Positions 1 through 10,532 of a DNA stretch of 64,000 nt are shown in pieces. The notes beneath the pieces are model-generated. The model was not told the DNA's origin, made no database searches, and was given only the letters and a program-made list of their open reading frames with translations. Source of the DNA: Symbiodinium natans (taxonomy: Eukaryota > Sar > Dinophyceae > Suessiales > Symbiodiniaceae); the NCBI GenBank assembly GCA_905221605.1, contig CAJNDS010001491.1:248360-312359 (forward strand), read 5' to 3'. A program made the position numbers and the translations under genes. The first letter of the stretch is position 1, and every line of letters starts with the position of its first letter.

Positions 1-7
1 TTGGGAA

Positions 8-76
8 CTAGGCGACCACCTTTCCGGCGCCAGTGATGACGGAGGTCTTGCCAGCCAGCATGCTGTCCCAAGGATC
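8..76 (-). CDS. Terminal exon, unknown protein
   Basis: Minus-strand exon reading DPWDSMLAGKTSVITGAG and then KVVA and a TAG stop. The acceptor is TGTCAG|GATCC at its 5' side. The peptide looks vaguely like a nucleotide-binding glycine loop but stops four residues later, so no family is assigned. Codons are rich in G/C at position 3. Upstream exons may lie in the unique piece at 395-478. Confidence 0.45.
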   Translation of the reverse strand, partial: DPWDSMLAGKTSVITGAGKVVA

Positions 77-106
77 CTGACAATCTGTTGAGGGTGTGGG
101 GTTTAG

Positions 107-170
107 GGTTTAGGGTTTAGGGTTTAGGGTTTAGGGTTTAGGGTTGAGGGTTGAGGGTTGAGGGTTGAGG
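107..170. repeat. TTTAGGG array
   Basis: Telomere-type heptamers, TTTAGGG on the plus strand, drifting to TTGAGGG at the right end. Sits between exon-like unique pieces, so it is interstitial. Confidence 0.95.
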
Positions 171-263
171 GTGAGGGCGGCAGCCGCACAGCAGACAACC
201 GCAATCTCACCTCCAACATCCCTACCTAGAAGCCTGCCCGGTTGTCCTAAAACCAGTGTCCCC

Positions 264-388
264 ACACCCTAAACCCTAAACCCTAAACCCTAAACCCTAA
301 ACCCTGAACCCTAAACCCTAAACCCAAAACCCAAAACCCAAAACCCAAAACCCTAAACCCTAAACCCTAAACCCTAAACCCTAAACCC
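264..388. repeat. CCCTAAA array
   Basis: Telomere heptamers in the opposite orientation to the array at 107, with a run of AAAACCC variants in the middle. Confidence 0.95.
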
Positions 389-394
389 CCTAAG

Positions 395-478
395 CTGCCA
401 AGGCTCTGCGGCAGCTTCTTTGAGCTGAGAGAAGGCTCTGGCTCGACGACAATCGAGGCTCGAGCCGGACACCGCACT
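395..478 (-). CDS. Possible internal exon
   Basis: Open minus-strand piece between two telomere arrays, containing RRARAFSQLKEAAAEPWQ. It has an acceptor CAG|AGTGCG but no certain donor. It could be upstream of the terminal exon at 8-76. Function unknown. Confidence 0.3.
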
Positions 479-494
479 CTGAACCCTCAAGCAG

Positions 495-600
495 GGTTTA
501 GGGTTTAGGGTTTAGGGTTTAGGGTTTAGGGTTTAGGGTTTAGGGTTTAGGGTTTAGGGTTTAGGGTTTAGGGTTTAGGGTTTAGGGTTTTGGGTTTAGG
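495..600. repeat. TTTAGGG array
   Basis: About 15 plus-strand TTTAGGG units, with one TTTTGGG variant near the right end. Confidence 0.95.
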
Positions 601-1313
601 GGCTTCAAGTTTTGAAACCCTGAACCCTAAACCCTCTAGCCATAAGCCTTACCTACGCCTGACGCAAGACCCTAACTTAACCCTAACCTCTACTCTGTTT
701 TGAGGTTTATAGGACTCATAGGGTTTCTGTATGGCTTCCGAACCCGAGACCCTAGACTCCTGTGGGCTTTGGGGGCTGAGGTTTTTCCCTCAGCCCTAAA
801 CCCTAAACCCTATAAACCCTAGACCTAAACCCTAAACCCTAAACCCTTTAAACCCTAGCTTAGGGCAGTCTAGGAGGAGTTTAAACTCTAAATGCTCAAC
901 CCTACCTTTCTGGTTCTGAGTAGGGAATTTGGGCTTAGGGTATAGCATGCCGTATAGGAGGGATCTAAAACATCTGGCTCCCCATTTCTCTAGTGAGAAC
1001 TATGGGGTTGGGAGATGTTGGGGTTTGGCGATTTTCGGGTTTAGAGCTTAGTGAGATACTTCTGGGGTTTAGGGGACCCCCTAAACCCAAAACTCAAGCC
1101 GCTAAACCCTAAGCCTCTCTGCCATCCCTGACCCTTTGATGCTGAATCCTGCACCACGTAGGACTGTTAAACCAAGTCCGAAGTACGACTACACATACAC
1201 ATACATCTGCAATCGGTGGCTCAGAACAGAGGACGTGTCGCGGTGCCATGTAGTGAGGAAATCCTATAGGGGTTCGGGGCTTACTTAGCGTTTAGAACAG
1301 GTACGTTGCGTAA
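601..1313. other. No gene seen; decayed telomere-like DNA
   Basis: Mixed AAACCCT/TTAGGGT fragments in both orientations with point changes and unique filler. No exon with credible splice sites was found. It may be intergenic or old intron material. Confidence 0.5.
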
Positions 1314-1384
1314 CCCTAAACCCTAAACCCTAAACCCTAAACCCTAAACCCTAAACCCTAAACCCTAAACCCTAAACCCTAAAC
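1314..1384. repeat. CCCTAAA array left of the LINE
   Basis: About ten perfect CCCTAAA heptamers. They begin about 50 bp beyond the 3' target duplication of the LINE. On the LINE's own strand they read TTTAGGG. Confidence 0.95.
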
Positions 1385-1425
1385 GTAATCATACCCTATG
1401 CCCTAGGCTCTAAACTCTAAAACCC

Positions 1426-1437
1426 CAAAGCAACATT
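1426..1437. repeat. LINE target-site duplication, 3' copy
   Basis: CAAAGCAACATT, identical to 10767-10778. With one missing T the match extends leftward into AAACCC, giving a duplication of up to about 18 bp. Confidence 0.85.
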
Positions 1438-1461
1438 CTGTTTCTGTTTCTGTTTCTGTTT
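1438..1461 (-). repeat. LINE 3' tail, (AAACAG)n
   Basis: On the minus strand, four hexamer units immediately precede the 3' target duplication. Simple tandem tails in place of poly(A) are known in several LINE clades and help to place the element's 3' end. Confidence 0.8.
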
Positions 1462-1565
1462 GGCAGTCAAAGTCCAACTACGGGACGTTGCCCAAAAATC
1501 ATGCTGAATTCTAAGATGAAACAAGCAGCGACGATAAGTCGTGGGAATGGGCGGAGAGCAGAGCG

Positions 1566-4500
1566 TTAGGGGACTGCACGAAGAGGGGGCACTCTCCACA
1601 GCGAGAGCGCAGGCGGAAGCTGTCTCGGCTCGCCTTCCCCTGCATGGACATATTGCGCTACCCACAGTAGAATTGTCGTCGACGGTTGATACCGTCGCTG
1701 CATCTGTTGGAGGGTGATGTCCTCACCTGCTGAGAGGACCACTTCCTCATAAGTCGGCCGCCTCGGCCCAAGGGCTTGCGTCCAAGGCTCAGTCGGGGCG
1801 TGCCACTGCCAGTGACCTGCTGCCACTTTGCGACGGGTTTTTCTGTCTGCCTTTTCCAAGTCTCTGACTTGCGCCGGTGTGGCCGGCGGCATGAGGTATG
1901 CAAGCCTCCAAAGGCATCGGTGAGACGTGCGGAGATGATGCTTGACGCGGTCGATGGAATGGAAGACCCGGAGACAGGCTTGACAGTACTCCCCGAACGC
2001 GAACATCCTTGAGGGGGCAAAGAGCTCATGCCGTCGAGCCTGGTGGACTGCAAGCTGTTGAAAGGACTGGAAGGAGGCAGCGCAGCAAAAGCAGGGATAC
2101 GGTAGGTCCGCTGGTGCTGGGGGAGGCTGGCATGCTCGGCGGTCCTTCTGTTCCCTAAGCCTGTTGGTTGCGGCAGGCAACTGGTCAAGGAAAACCTTCG
2201 TGGCCTCACGACAGATGCGCATCCATGTCCCTGGGCTGGAACGTTCCAAGTGCAGCAAGCCCTGCAGGACCTTTCCTGCACCTTGCAGCTGGCAATGCCT
2301 TGGGACGAACTCCGACACCACGGCATAGTCGTCAAGCACACAGGCCAACCAAGAAGTCCTGGGGAGCAGTTCGTACTCCAATTGAAGCCACCTCCAGGCC
2401 AAGGGGTTGGCCAGGAGCACTAAACGCTTGAACAAGGAAGCCCTTGCAGCAGCAAGAGCCAGCCGAGGGGAAGTGGCAGCGGCCTGTTCCAGGACAGTAT
2501 AGGCGTGAGGCAGGTGCTCATCTGGGCTGGTGCGTTTCCAGAGGGCCCTCCACAGAAGAACATAAGTCCTGGCCCAAAAGCGTGCAGGCGGGCCCGACAG
2601 GAGGGGCAAGGCTCCGGCGCCCGTGGTGAACTTGGACAACACACATGAACGGAGCATAGTGGCCCTGGTGTGCAACGGGAAGTCTTTGCAAGCGTAGAAG
2701 CGACTGCGAAGCGGCTTGAGTGCTCCCCGTGCCTGCGAAGCTCGGTGCTGCACTTCTGGCATCAGAAGGTTATCAGCGGTAACCACTCCCCCAAGATGTT
2801 TGTATGCCTGGACGACCGGAAGTTGAATGCACCCTACCGCACAGCTTTGCGCCGTAAGAGCTTGTCCGTCGGGAGTGGCTGCGGGGTGTGAGGCAACTTG
2901 GTAGCGCCAAGGCAGAGACAACAGCGCCGCCGTCTTGGCAGCTCCGTATCCGAACTCCATGCCAAAACCAGCTGCGTGGTCCGCAAGTGTAGACACAGTG
3001 GCGGCAACATTACTGATAAGGCAGTTGGGGTCGCTGTGGGAGCAAGGATAAAGGAGATCGTCCGCCCAAGTGAGAAACGGAGTATCAAGTGCCGCGGGCT
3101 CGTTTCCAAGAAGAGGGGGCCCCTGCAAGGCCGGGGTCGGAAAGCCCAGACCCTGGTCAGCCAGAAGCTTGCCAGCCGTGGTAAGGTAAGCTCCAAATCC
3201 CAGCCCAAATAGGACATCTGCAGCTGGGTTTCCTGGCTGCGTGCCTCGGAAAGTGGCAGTGAGCTGGGGCAACGGGTCCACGCGAAAGAAGGTACCGTGC
3301 GTGAGGTCAGCAGTCAACTTGGTCAGATGAACTGGCTGTGACGTGGTGGCAAGCACACAGACGCGTTGCAGTTGCTCCTTAAGCTCGATCAACGCAGGGG
3401 CGGGAACGCCAACCTTCCAGAAAAGCCGCAGCAAAAGCTCATCAGTCTGCTCGTCTTCACTTCCCACGACGATTTCACGCACCAAGGAATAAAAGGCAGC
3501 TCTGACATCGATGAAAAGGAGCGCGGCCGGGCGCCTGGAAGCAGAGATGGTGGACCAAAGGGATCTTGCTACGCAAGCAACCGCATCAGTGCCTATCCCT
3601 GGTAGCGCACCAGCCTGCAGGGGGTGCGCCACCTCCCCTAAAGCCAACAAGAGCCGGGCTCTCAGATATCGGTGAAAGACCTTTGCCTCAATGTCGGCAA
3701 GAAGTATGGATCGATAGTCAGCAGCTTGAAGGGCGGCGCCAGCCTTTTTTGCCAAGGCAAACAAAACTCCGCCTCGAAACGGCGTAGGTTCACGGGTCGC
3801 TAGTGCCGCCTTGAGGTATAACGGATACAGATGTCTGGCAGTCTGTGGCGTAGCGCCTCTCAGAAGCTCGGCCGAGACAGTGCTGGAGCCTGCAGCCTTG
3901 CCCGTTTTGAGGCCCAAGATGATCGTCTCGATCTCGGCCAGGGTTGGCAGGGTGCGCACATCGAACACCACGCCGAATCTCACCGCATTTTTTGTTTGTT
4001 GCAAGGCCAACTGGTGGGCTAACTGTCCTGCCGAAATCTTGTCGCCTGCCTCTAGCTGGCCAAAGTGCTCCCTCCATCTCTCGCATCTTGCAACAGAATC
4101 GGTCGCCAGCGTTCCATCCTGCTGTAAAACAGCAGGTAGGGGCGTCACTCCCTTGGACTTTCTTGTCGCAGCAAGCTGCGGAAAAGCGCGTTTAAGGGCA
4201 GCGTGCGCCTGCTTGGGTGAGGCACGCAAATCCGCTTTGCTGGCATCATTGGCGAGGCTGTTGAGGTAGTTAACTCGGTCCTGTTTAACAGCAAGCCGGA
4301 GGCGCCGTGCTGCCGCTCTGAGTTCGAACACGGCCCTAAAGAGAGTCGCGCGTCTCTTCAACACCCAGATGGCATGCCTGGTAGCAGTTTGCCGGCTTAA
4401 GTGAAGTTGGCGGGCGTGCAGGTACAGGGCCGCAAAAGCTCCAAGTTTGTGGATTCTGTCAAGGTCCATCTCGGCCCTGCGAAGGTCTGCCCTCAAGGTC

Positions 4501-7500
4501 GCACGGCTCTTGACCAGGGCGTGGGTGTCGGCAGAAAGATATGGCCGCTGTGGCTGAGGCTCAGAAGGCTCGAAAGCAGTGTCGTAGGCATTGCACAAGG
4601 CAGTCGTGCACTGCGCCGCGTGCGCATCAACTTCCACAAGCCAGGTGGCCGACTGGCCATGCCCAGAGAGTAAGGTGGCAAAGGCATTCCATTCTTCAGC
4701 CGTAGCGGTGGGCGGCGGTCTGCGCGCCGGCGGCCTGGTAGCATACGGTGAGGCATCAGGCCTCCGCAGGAAGGCCAGGCTGAGCCATGCCGGTTGGTGG
4801 TCCACGACAGGATGCAAAAGCTCGAAATCGTAGAGGACTCGGCTGGCAGTGACGGTGGCGAACCAGTGACACGGCACGGCTATATAGTCGAGTCTGTGTT
4901 TGACTCCATACGGCGAACGCCATGTCCAGGACTCGCCTGAGTGTATGTTGGCGAAAGTCGCCGGCAACGACAAGTTATGTCTGGAGAGGAAATTGTGCCA
5001 TGCTGTTCCAGCAGGGTTCTCCTCCTCCGCGTCCAGCGCGCCAACGTGAGGGGTCTCTACGGATCCCAGATGCGCGTTCGCATCTGCAAGTATCAGCAAA
5101 TCGTAGTGGGAGGGAATTGCACGACGTTCCTGACTACGACTCATCCAAAATGCCTCGGCCGCAAGGTCAGTGGGGCTGGTTGTGTGAGGAGCATGTGCCA
5201 CAAGTATAGCCAGATTGAGTCCCGGCGCTGTCACGGTTATCCAAAGATGGCGCGGGGAGGACGACAGCGTAGTAAAGTAATGACGCTGCAGGCACAGTGT
5301 CTGCTGGCCACGCGTGGCATACGCAACATCTCTGCTAGCCCAGAGGGCGCAACCATACTGTCCTGCCGGCGTGCACGTTGACTGGAAAATCCAGTAGTGC
5401 GCGTTTGCTCGAGCTTCGGTGTTCCGCAGTCTAGTTTCCTGGAGTCCTGCGAAAAGCACGCCTCTGTCCGCCAGCTGTTGCATGAGTAAGGCTTGCTTGC
5501 CGACAACAGCAAGGCCTTCGGGGGGGCCACAACTGTCCTTCAAAGACAGAACATTGGCCGTGAGTGCGTCGACGCGCACCTGAAGCTGTGGGCCGGTCTC
5601 GCGGCCCGCGGCGGCGGGGGACTTGGCCCTATCCGGCAGGGGGGAAACATGCGGTGATTTGGTCTGCAAGATACTGGCCTCTGTTTGCAGCGCTCCAAGA
5701 CAAGGGAGATCAGGGGCGGAGGTTATAGCTAGCCAGAGCCAATCTCGAAGCGGATGTGCAGCGAGGGAAGCTGGCCATGTCGGCCTGCGACCAACAAATG
5801 GACCATGCCCCGCTCGGACTGCTTTGGCAATAGAGTCAACGAACTCATTGTGCGCCTCGCCCCGGTGGGAGTGCTCGTGCTGGTATTCGAGTTCGACCAG
5901 ATTGGACAGGATCTGTCGCAGCAGCACAGCAAGCGCTGCCATACCCTGTTGATCGAGGTCACCGCGCGCCGGCTTGGATGATCCAGCAGTGCCCATTCCA
6001 GCAGCCGCACAGTCAAAGATGAAGGTGACCTGCTGAACTCCTCTGTGGGCAAGGGCAATGGCCCACACGTGCGCCCAGGTGAGTGCAAGAAGTTCAGACT
6101 CAAGAGCATCTGCCCTAGACTCCCCTATGTAGAACTGACTGGTAGCTGTTGCTGCTTGAAAGGCGGCATAACCCAGCAGTCGTTCCTGTTCCTGGTCGTT
6201 TGCGAAGGCTGCGAAAGCACCTGCAACCGGGGCGTCACGATGGGCGGCAGCAGCGAGTCTGCCTGCCGATCCGTCTGTATAAATGTTGACCTTGCTAGGA
6301 AAGTCTGGATTGGCGGCGTATCTAGCAGGAGTTTTGCGCAATAGCTCTCTGGCAGTAGCATGCAAGGGAACCGTGTCCAAGAGGTCAGGGTCGGAGCAGT
6401 GCCAAAGGCTGTCTTTTTCCTGGTCAAAGAGGCTGCGAAACTGGGTCGCGGCAAGCTGAAGCGGCGAGGGAGGGAGGAGTTCTTCCAACTGCAGCTGTTG
6501 CTTGGGGGCAGAGGTGGAGGTCAGGCTCTGGTGACCACTTGCTTCTTGCTGAGGGTGTCTAGCTGTTGCTTGTCCGCCCTCCTCAGATAGAACTTCCAGC
6601 AGGGTCCATGTGTGAAAGTAAATGGTATCCCTGTCCTGCGAGGGTATGCCATCTAACACGGTGCACAAGCGCAAGCAACCGTCAACTGCAAGTCCATTTA
6701 TGTCCTGGATGCAAAACCCTGGCTCAGTTCTCTGGTCATTGTCACAAGCAACGGCATCACTGGTAGCCGTGTGAAAGGCAGTGTCGGCAACATGTGACAT
6801 CACACGTGGTGACAATGCAGAAAAGTCCCTGAAGACAACACCAGTGGCCGGATCCTGGTTTGGCAACAATGGCACAGCGTCACAAACCCACGGCAGGTGT
6901 GCCAAGCAAGCTACTCCTAAGTACGTAGGCTGACATAGGAGACCAAAAAGTAGGCCTCTGACAACTGCAACAACGAGGACGGATGTCCGCAAGGCGCGGT
7001 AAACAAGGGCGTCGGCATGTGCGTTGAAAGGTGACTGGGGCGAACCGACCATTTCTTTGGAAGCCTCATGGGAACAAGCAAGTCCAACACGCCAGTCCTG
7101 ATTTGTTTTTGCAGGGGTGGGTAGCCTCGCAGGTGAGCCGTCAGAGGCCCTTGAGCGTTGTGTCCTTCCACGCATCCACTTGCAAAGAACTTTAAATCGG
7201 GCTGGTGCGGGGAGCTGTTGCACATGGGTGCGTTGGAGTACGCAACCAACTCCAAGAGTATCTGCTGCCTGAATGCTGAGGGCGGCGAATGCTAGGCACA
7301 TGTGAGCGTGAGGACCACATATTTCCCTTGCTGCTCGGAGAGCCGGGTCGGCGTTGCACGAGCCTCCTTGCAAACGGCAGCCTCTAAGCAGCAGAGCCAG
7401 AAGTGCAGCAGTGGCAAAAGCGGTCCATGAGAGTAGCATGGCTCTGCAGAGGGCCTCGGTGTCACTCAACCACTGAGCATTGGGGCTCGTGAGTCCTGCC

Positions 7501-10500
7501 GGACATGTGCTCATCCTCTCATGGGAGAGCTGCGACTGGGAGCAGGCTGCACGAACCTCACGCAGAATGGACGTACTGTTAGGTTGTGAAGGAGTGACAT
7601 TGAGGACACAGCAGCAGAAACCAGCGCCTTGCTGACTAACTGTGCCAGGCTGCAAGCAAGTGCACATATCAAGTCTGGGAGTCAACACAAGTGGTTGCAA
7701 GGGCATAGGCCAGGCGAAGGTCGTGCGCACACCAAGCAGGTTAGCAAGAAAGGGCTCAGTGTCAGTGAGCAAACGAGTCGGACGTCGACTTGCGTGGGTC
7801 GACGGTGAAGAAAAGAAAGTACAAAGACAAGCCGAACACACGTGCCGTGCGTCTGGGACAGTGCCGCGCCTCTCATGGGCGGGCTGCGACTGAGCGACAC
7901 ACCAAAAGTGGAAGCATCCAGCGTGACAAGGCTGCGGAGTACCTAGAATGCCTGAAGAGCCTTCAACAAGGCGAGGCCTCTCGGTGGTCTGAAAAAGCGA
8001 GGCCGACAGAACACAGTGTAGGACAGGATGTGAAAGCCCCATGCGGCGAAGACCTTTCTTGTCGACGTAGTGCTGCGCCTGGTAAGGAGCTGTACATTCC
8101 CGAGACCGAAGAGGCCAGCAAGTGAGCAGAGAAGGATTGGCAGTGTGGGCACGGCTGCAAAAACAAGCGCCTTGCTGCGTGACTGCGTGGAGGCGTAGGC
8201 GACGGCATCTAAGAAAGGGTCGAACCGACATAGAGAACCCAAGAGACCGGGCCGACCAAAGACGGACTGTGTGCCTGGGGAAAATCGACAGCTTGCCTTC
8301 ATAGCCAAAAGAAAGGACATGATGGACAACGAGGAACCCAGCCGAGCGCCGCAGTGCCTGAGACGGAAAGGAGAAGGACGAACGACAACGACAGTCCGGC
8401 GACTGAAGTCCGGTGACTGGGACAGTGCCGCGCCTCTCATGGGCGGGCTGCGACTGGGCAGCAAAGATGGGACGGTGGGATCCGTCTGTATCACAACTAC
8501 AGAGACGAGCCAAAGTCTTAAGGACCCGGTTCAACAAAGCTGCAAAGGGCAAGCAAGAGGGACAACGAGGAACCAAGGTGAGAACATCGGAGAGGCGAGA
8601 TCTCGTGGAAGACGGGCGGCCTGCTGAGCTCGCTTTGGGCAGCGTACGGCCGCAGAGCGTGGAAGGGATCTCGTAGCTAAGGGTCAGCCCCGCATAAGCA
8701 AGATAGTGCTGAACAAAGGCGCGACGAACACCTGCTTGCATCGTTGTAAAGGGCTTATAAGAGCACCACTGCCTGCCAAACCAACGTACGGGAACCGCAA
8801 GGTCCAATGGACACACAACAAGGACTGGGGAAAAGGCAGAAGAAACGGCCCGCTGGGTGAAGGCATGACAGCATGGAGACAAACCGAAAACCTCCTGAAC
8901 AAAGAGGACATGGCTCAGCCTATCATAGGCGAGCTGCGACAGGGCCAAACCCCAACCCTGTACGCAACCCTGAACAAAGAAAGCCTGGCGGCCGGCAAGG
9001 TGGTAGGCAGTATGAATGGGGGCCACTGCTTGTAACTTAACACTGCAAGACTGTACACTATGAACAACCCACAGGAGGCCACCCCACGGGCCACCACAGA
9101 ACTCAACATCGGGCCAGGGTCCACAAAAGAACGAGGCTATCCCACAGCCGTTCTCGCGTAGACTCCAGGCAAGACTGTAAGTTCTGTGGCAGCCAGTGAG
9201 TTGTAGCACCTGTGAGACCCATGTCAGCTGACGAGCATGTCCAAGGAAGTAGCAAGCGCCCACACAAGATTGCCACCAGGGGGCGGTCCTTACTCCAAGG
9301 TGCCCAGGTGGTTGCCACTCTTTTCGGTTGCCAGCACAGGCTCTTGCAGGTCGTCGTCGTCGTCGTCGATGGGTACCACAGGCACACTCGGGGGTATGCC
9401 TAGGTCGGCAGCCACCTGCGCCCTTTTGGCTGCAAGCTTGTCGGTCAAGGATCGGTTCTCTGCAGCTGTCAGTCTTCCGATGTTGGGTGAAGATGCAGCT
9501 TTCGTGGCTTCCTTCAGCGGGCATCTGTGCGCGTGCCCTTGTGCTTTGCCGGCTCCTGGCGAGGTCCTGCGGATCCCCGACGCCTTCGGTGCGGCCTGAG
9601 GCACGATTGTAGCACCCACTTTCGGGCAGGGAGCCAGAGCCGGGACAGACAACTCTGTCGGAGTCTGTAGGCTTTCGAGGCCGGTAGCTGGATGAGACCT
9701 CATCGTCGTTGCAGAAGGGGAAGACTGGTACGGGTCGTGAGTAGCCTGGCCATGACCAGGTGTTGTATACGCAGCTGGGCTTCCCAGTAGCAAGCTTGGG
9801 GATGGAGCGGCTGCGAAATCTCTGGCTTGCGAGGGCTCCCAACTTGGGGCTGACTTGGCGGCCTGGAGGGCAGCCAGCTGCGCCTTGGCCACTCGTGCAT
9901 CCTCCTGGGCTGCTATCATTGCCTGGTGGAGGTAAGCAGACGTCACCATGTCCGTCTCCATGCTCGCATTGCCTGCTGCTGAGGATTTCACCAATTCTTC
10001 CCAGGCCAAAGCATGAGCTCGACTTGTTTCCGTTGATTCCGGGCCAGTCTCCATGTCCTGCAAACCATGAAGCCCCTTGACCGCAATCTGCCTCATCTCT
10101 TCTTCTGCTTTGGCCGAGACATCGTTTGCCTCGCGGAGCTCCTCTGCAAGGTGTTCCATGTCTGCTTCGAACTGGGCTCTTTGGGTGATGAACTTCTCTC
10201 TCATCTCTGCTTGGAAAGCCTCCCACTTCTTTTCTCGCACGCACATCTCGTTCTTGAGCTTCTGGGCTTTGGTGTTGGCCTTGCGTCCACGAGTGACCGC
10301 CGCCTGCATGGTACGAATGAGATCGCCATGTCCAATGTAGGACGGTTCCGTCTGCTTGGTCGGTGTGGGTCCGGCATGGTTGGCTGCTTTGGACCCTTGA
10401 CTCGATTCGATGGTCACCGCATCGTAGGTGGTCAAGGACCCGGCTGTATCCTTCTTTGGCGTGCGAGGCTTCCAAGAACCCGGCCAATAAGACCAGGAGC

Positions 10501-10532
10501 CACCCTTTTCCCAACCTTTTGTCTTTTGCCAT
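1566..10532 (-). CDS. LINE ORF2 polyprotein: RNase H, endonuclease, RT, zinc fingers
   Basis: Uninterrupted 2988-codon frame, roughly twice the length usual for LINE ORF2. Residues 1-414 overlap ORF1 in another frame, so the true start is unknown. Residues about 420-1380 are a Cys-rich, partly hydrophobic region with no recognised domain. RNase H: about 1412-1575, with candidate catalytic D1420 (IYTDGS), E1480, D1507 and D1566. Endonuclease/exonuclease/phosphatase fold: about 1655-1925, with E1699 (LQET), D1817 (ADANAH) and D1911-H1912. Reverse transcriptase: motif A D2342 (FIDVRAAF), motif B about 2430 (GTQPGNP), motif C WADD at D2491-D2492, where a Trp replaces the usual aromatic-x pair. 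Two C2H2-like fingers follow at about 2812-2880. Together they would nick target DNA and copy the element RNA. RNase H upstream of the endonuclease differs from the common C-terminal placement. Confidence 0.9.
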   Translation of the reverse strand: MAKDKRLGKGWLLVLLAGFLEASHAKEGYSRVLDHLRCGDHRIESRVQSSQPCRTHTDQADGTVLHWTWRSHSYHAGGGHSWTQGQHQSPEAQERDVRARKEVGGFPSRDEREVHHPKSPVRSRHGTPCRGAPRGKRCLGQSRRRDEADCGQGASWFAGHGDWPGINGNKSSSCFGLGRIGEILSSRQCEHGDGHGDVCLPPPGNDSSPGGCTSGQGAAGCPPGRQVSPKLGALASQRFRSRSIPKLATGKPSCVYNTWSWPGYSRPVPVFPFCNDDEVSSSYRPRKPTDSDRVVCPGSGSLPESGCYNRASGRTEGVGDPQDLARSRQSTRARAQMPAEGSHESCIFTQHRKTDSCREPILDRQACSQKGAGGCRPRHTPECACGTHRRRRRRPARACAGNRKEWQPPGHLGVRTAPWWQSCVGACYFLGHARQLTWVSQVLQLTGCHRTYSLAWSLRENGCGIASFFCGPWPDVEFCGGPWGGLLWVVHSVQSCSVKLQAVAPIHTAYHLAGRQAFFVQGCVQGWGLALSQLAYDRLSHVLFVQEVFGLSPCCHAFTQRAVSSAFSPVLVVCPLDLAVPVRWFGRQWCSYKPFTTMQAGVRRAFVQHYLAYAGLTLSYEIPSTLCGRTLPKASSAGRPSSTRSRLSDVLTLVPRCPSCLPFAALLNRVLKTLARLCSCDTDGSHRPIFAAQSQPAHERRGTVPVTGLQSPDCRCRSSFSFPSQALRRSAGFLVVHHVLSFGYEGKLSIFPRHTVRLWSARSLGFSMSVRPFLRCRRLRLHAVTQQGACFCSRAHTANPSLLTCWPLRSRECTAPYQAQHYVDKKGLRRMGLSHPVLHCVLSASLFQTTERPRLVEGSSGILGTPQPCHAGCFHFWCVAQSQPAHERRGTVPDARHVCSACLCTFFSSPSTHASRRPTRLLTDTEPFLANLLGVRTTFAWPMPLQPLVLTPRLDMCTCLQPGTVSQQGAGFCCCVLNVTPSQPNSTSILREVRAACSQSQLSHERMSTCPAGLTSPNAQWLSDTEALCRAMLLSWTAFATAALLALLLRGCRLQGGSCNADPALRAAREICGPHAHMCLAFAALSIQAADTLGVGCVLQRTHVQQLPAPARFKVLCKWMRGRTQRSRASDGSPARLPTPAKTNQDWRVGLACSHEASKEMVGSPQSPFNAHADALVYRALRTSVLVVAVVRGLLFGLLCQPTYLGVACLAHLPWVCDAVPLLPNQDPATGVVFRDFSALSPRVMSHVADTAFHTATSDAVACDNDQRTEPGFCIQDINGLAVDGCLRLCTVLDGIPSQDRDTIYFHTWTLLEVLSEEGGQATARHPQQEASGHQSLTSTSAPKQQLQLEELLPPSPLQLAATQFRSLFDQEKDSLWHCSDPDLLDTVPLHATARELLRKTPARYAANPDFPSKVNIYTDGSAGRLAAAAHRDAPVAGAFAAFANDQEQERLLGYAAFQAATATSQFYIGESRADALESELLALTWAHVWAIALAHRGVQQVTFIFDCAAAGMGTAGSSKPARGDLDQQGMAALAVLLRQILSNLVELEYQHEHSHRGEAHNEFVDSIAKAVRAGHGPFVGRRPTWPASLAAHPLRDWLWLAITSAPDLPCLGALQTEASILQTKSPHVSPLPDRAKSPAAAGRETGPQLQVRVDALTANVLSLKDSCGPPEGLAVVGKQALLMQQLADRGVLFAGLQETRLRNTEARANAHYWIFQSTCTPAGQYGCALWASRDVAYATRGQQTLCLQRHYFTTLSSSPRHLWITVTAPGLNLAILVAHAPHTTSPTDLAAEAFWMSRSQERRAIPSHYDLLILADANAHLGSVETPHVGALDAEEENPAGTAWHNFLSRHNLSLPATFANIHSGESWTWRSPYGVKHRLDYIAVPCHWFATVTASRVLYDFELLHPVVDHQPAWLSLAFLRRPDASPYATRPPARRPPPTATAEEWNAFATLLSGHGQSATWLVEVDAHAAQCTTALCNAYDTAFEPSEPQPQRPYLSADTHALVKSRATLRADLRRAEMDLDRIHKLGAFAALYLHARQLHLSRQTATRHAIWVLKRRATLFRAVFELRAAARRLRLAVKQDRVNYLNSLANDASKADLRASPKQAHAALKRAFPQLAATRKSKGVTPLPAVLQQDGTLATDSVARCERWREHFGQLEAGDKISAGQLAHQLALQQTKNAVRFGVVFDVRTLPTLAEIETIILGLKTGKAAGSSTVSAELLRGATPQTARHLYPLYLKAALATREPTPFRGGVLFALAKKAGAALQAADYRSILLADIEAKVFHRYLRARLLLALGEVAHPLQAGALPGIGTDAVACVARSLWSTISASRRPAALLFIDVRAAFYSLVREIVVGSEDEQTDELLLRLFWKVGVPAPALIELKEQLQRVCVLATTSQPVHLTKLTADLTHGTFFRVDPLPQLTATFRGTQPGNPAADVLFGLGFGAYLTTAGKLLADQGLGFPTPALQGPPLLGNEPAALDTPFLTWADDLLYPCSHSDPNCLISNVAATVSTLADHAAGFGMEFGYGAAKTAALLSLPWRYQVASHPAATPDGQALTAQSCAVGCIQLPVVQAYKHLGGVVTADNLLMPEVQHRASQARGALKPLRSRFYACKDFPLHTRATMLRSCVLSKFTTGAGALPLLSGPPARFWARTYVLLWRALWKRTSPDEHLPHAYTVLEQAAATSPRLALAAARASLFKRLVLLANPLAWRWLQLEYELLPRTSWLACVLDDYAVVSEFVPRHCQLQGAGKVLQGLLHLERSSPGTWMRICREATKVFLDQLPAATNRLREQKDRRACQPPPAPADLPYPCFCCAASFQSFQQLAVHQARRHELFAPSRMFAFGEYCQACLRVFHSIDRVKHHLRTSHRCLWRLAYLMPPATPAQVRDLEKADRKTRRKVAAGHWQWHAPTEPWTQALGPRRPTYEEVVLSAGEDITLQQMQRRYQPSTTILLWVAQYVHAGEGEPRQLPPALSLWRVPPLRAVP
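7507..8942 (-). repeat. Four in-frame copies of a SQxxHER motif in ORF2
   Basis: A segment of about 35 nt recurs at about 7507, 7857, 8421 and 8907. The two middle copies encode AQSQPAHERRGTVP exactly. The outer ones read SQLSHERMSTCP and SQLAYDRLSHV. Spacings are multiples of three, so all are in the ORF2 frame within the domain-free region. Role unknown. Confidence 0.8.

Noticed and set aside
1-1400. A true chromosome end at the left edge
   Set aside because: Arrays here lie in both orientations and alternate with exon-like DNA; similar arrays occur throughout the window, so they are interstitial.
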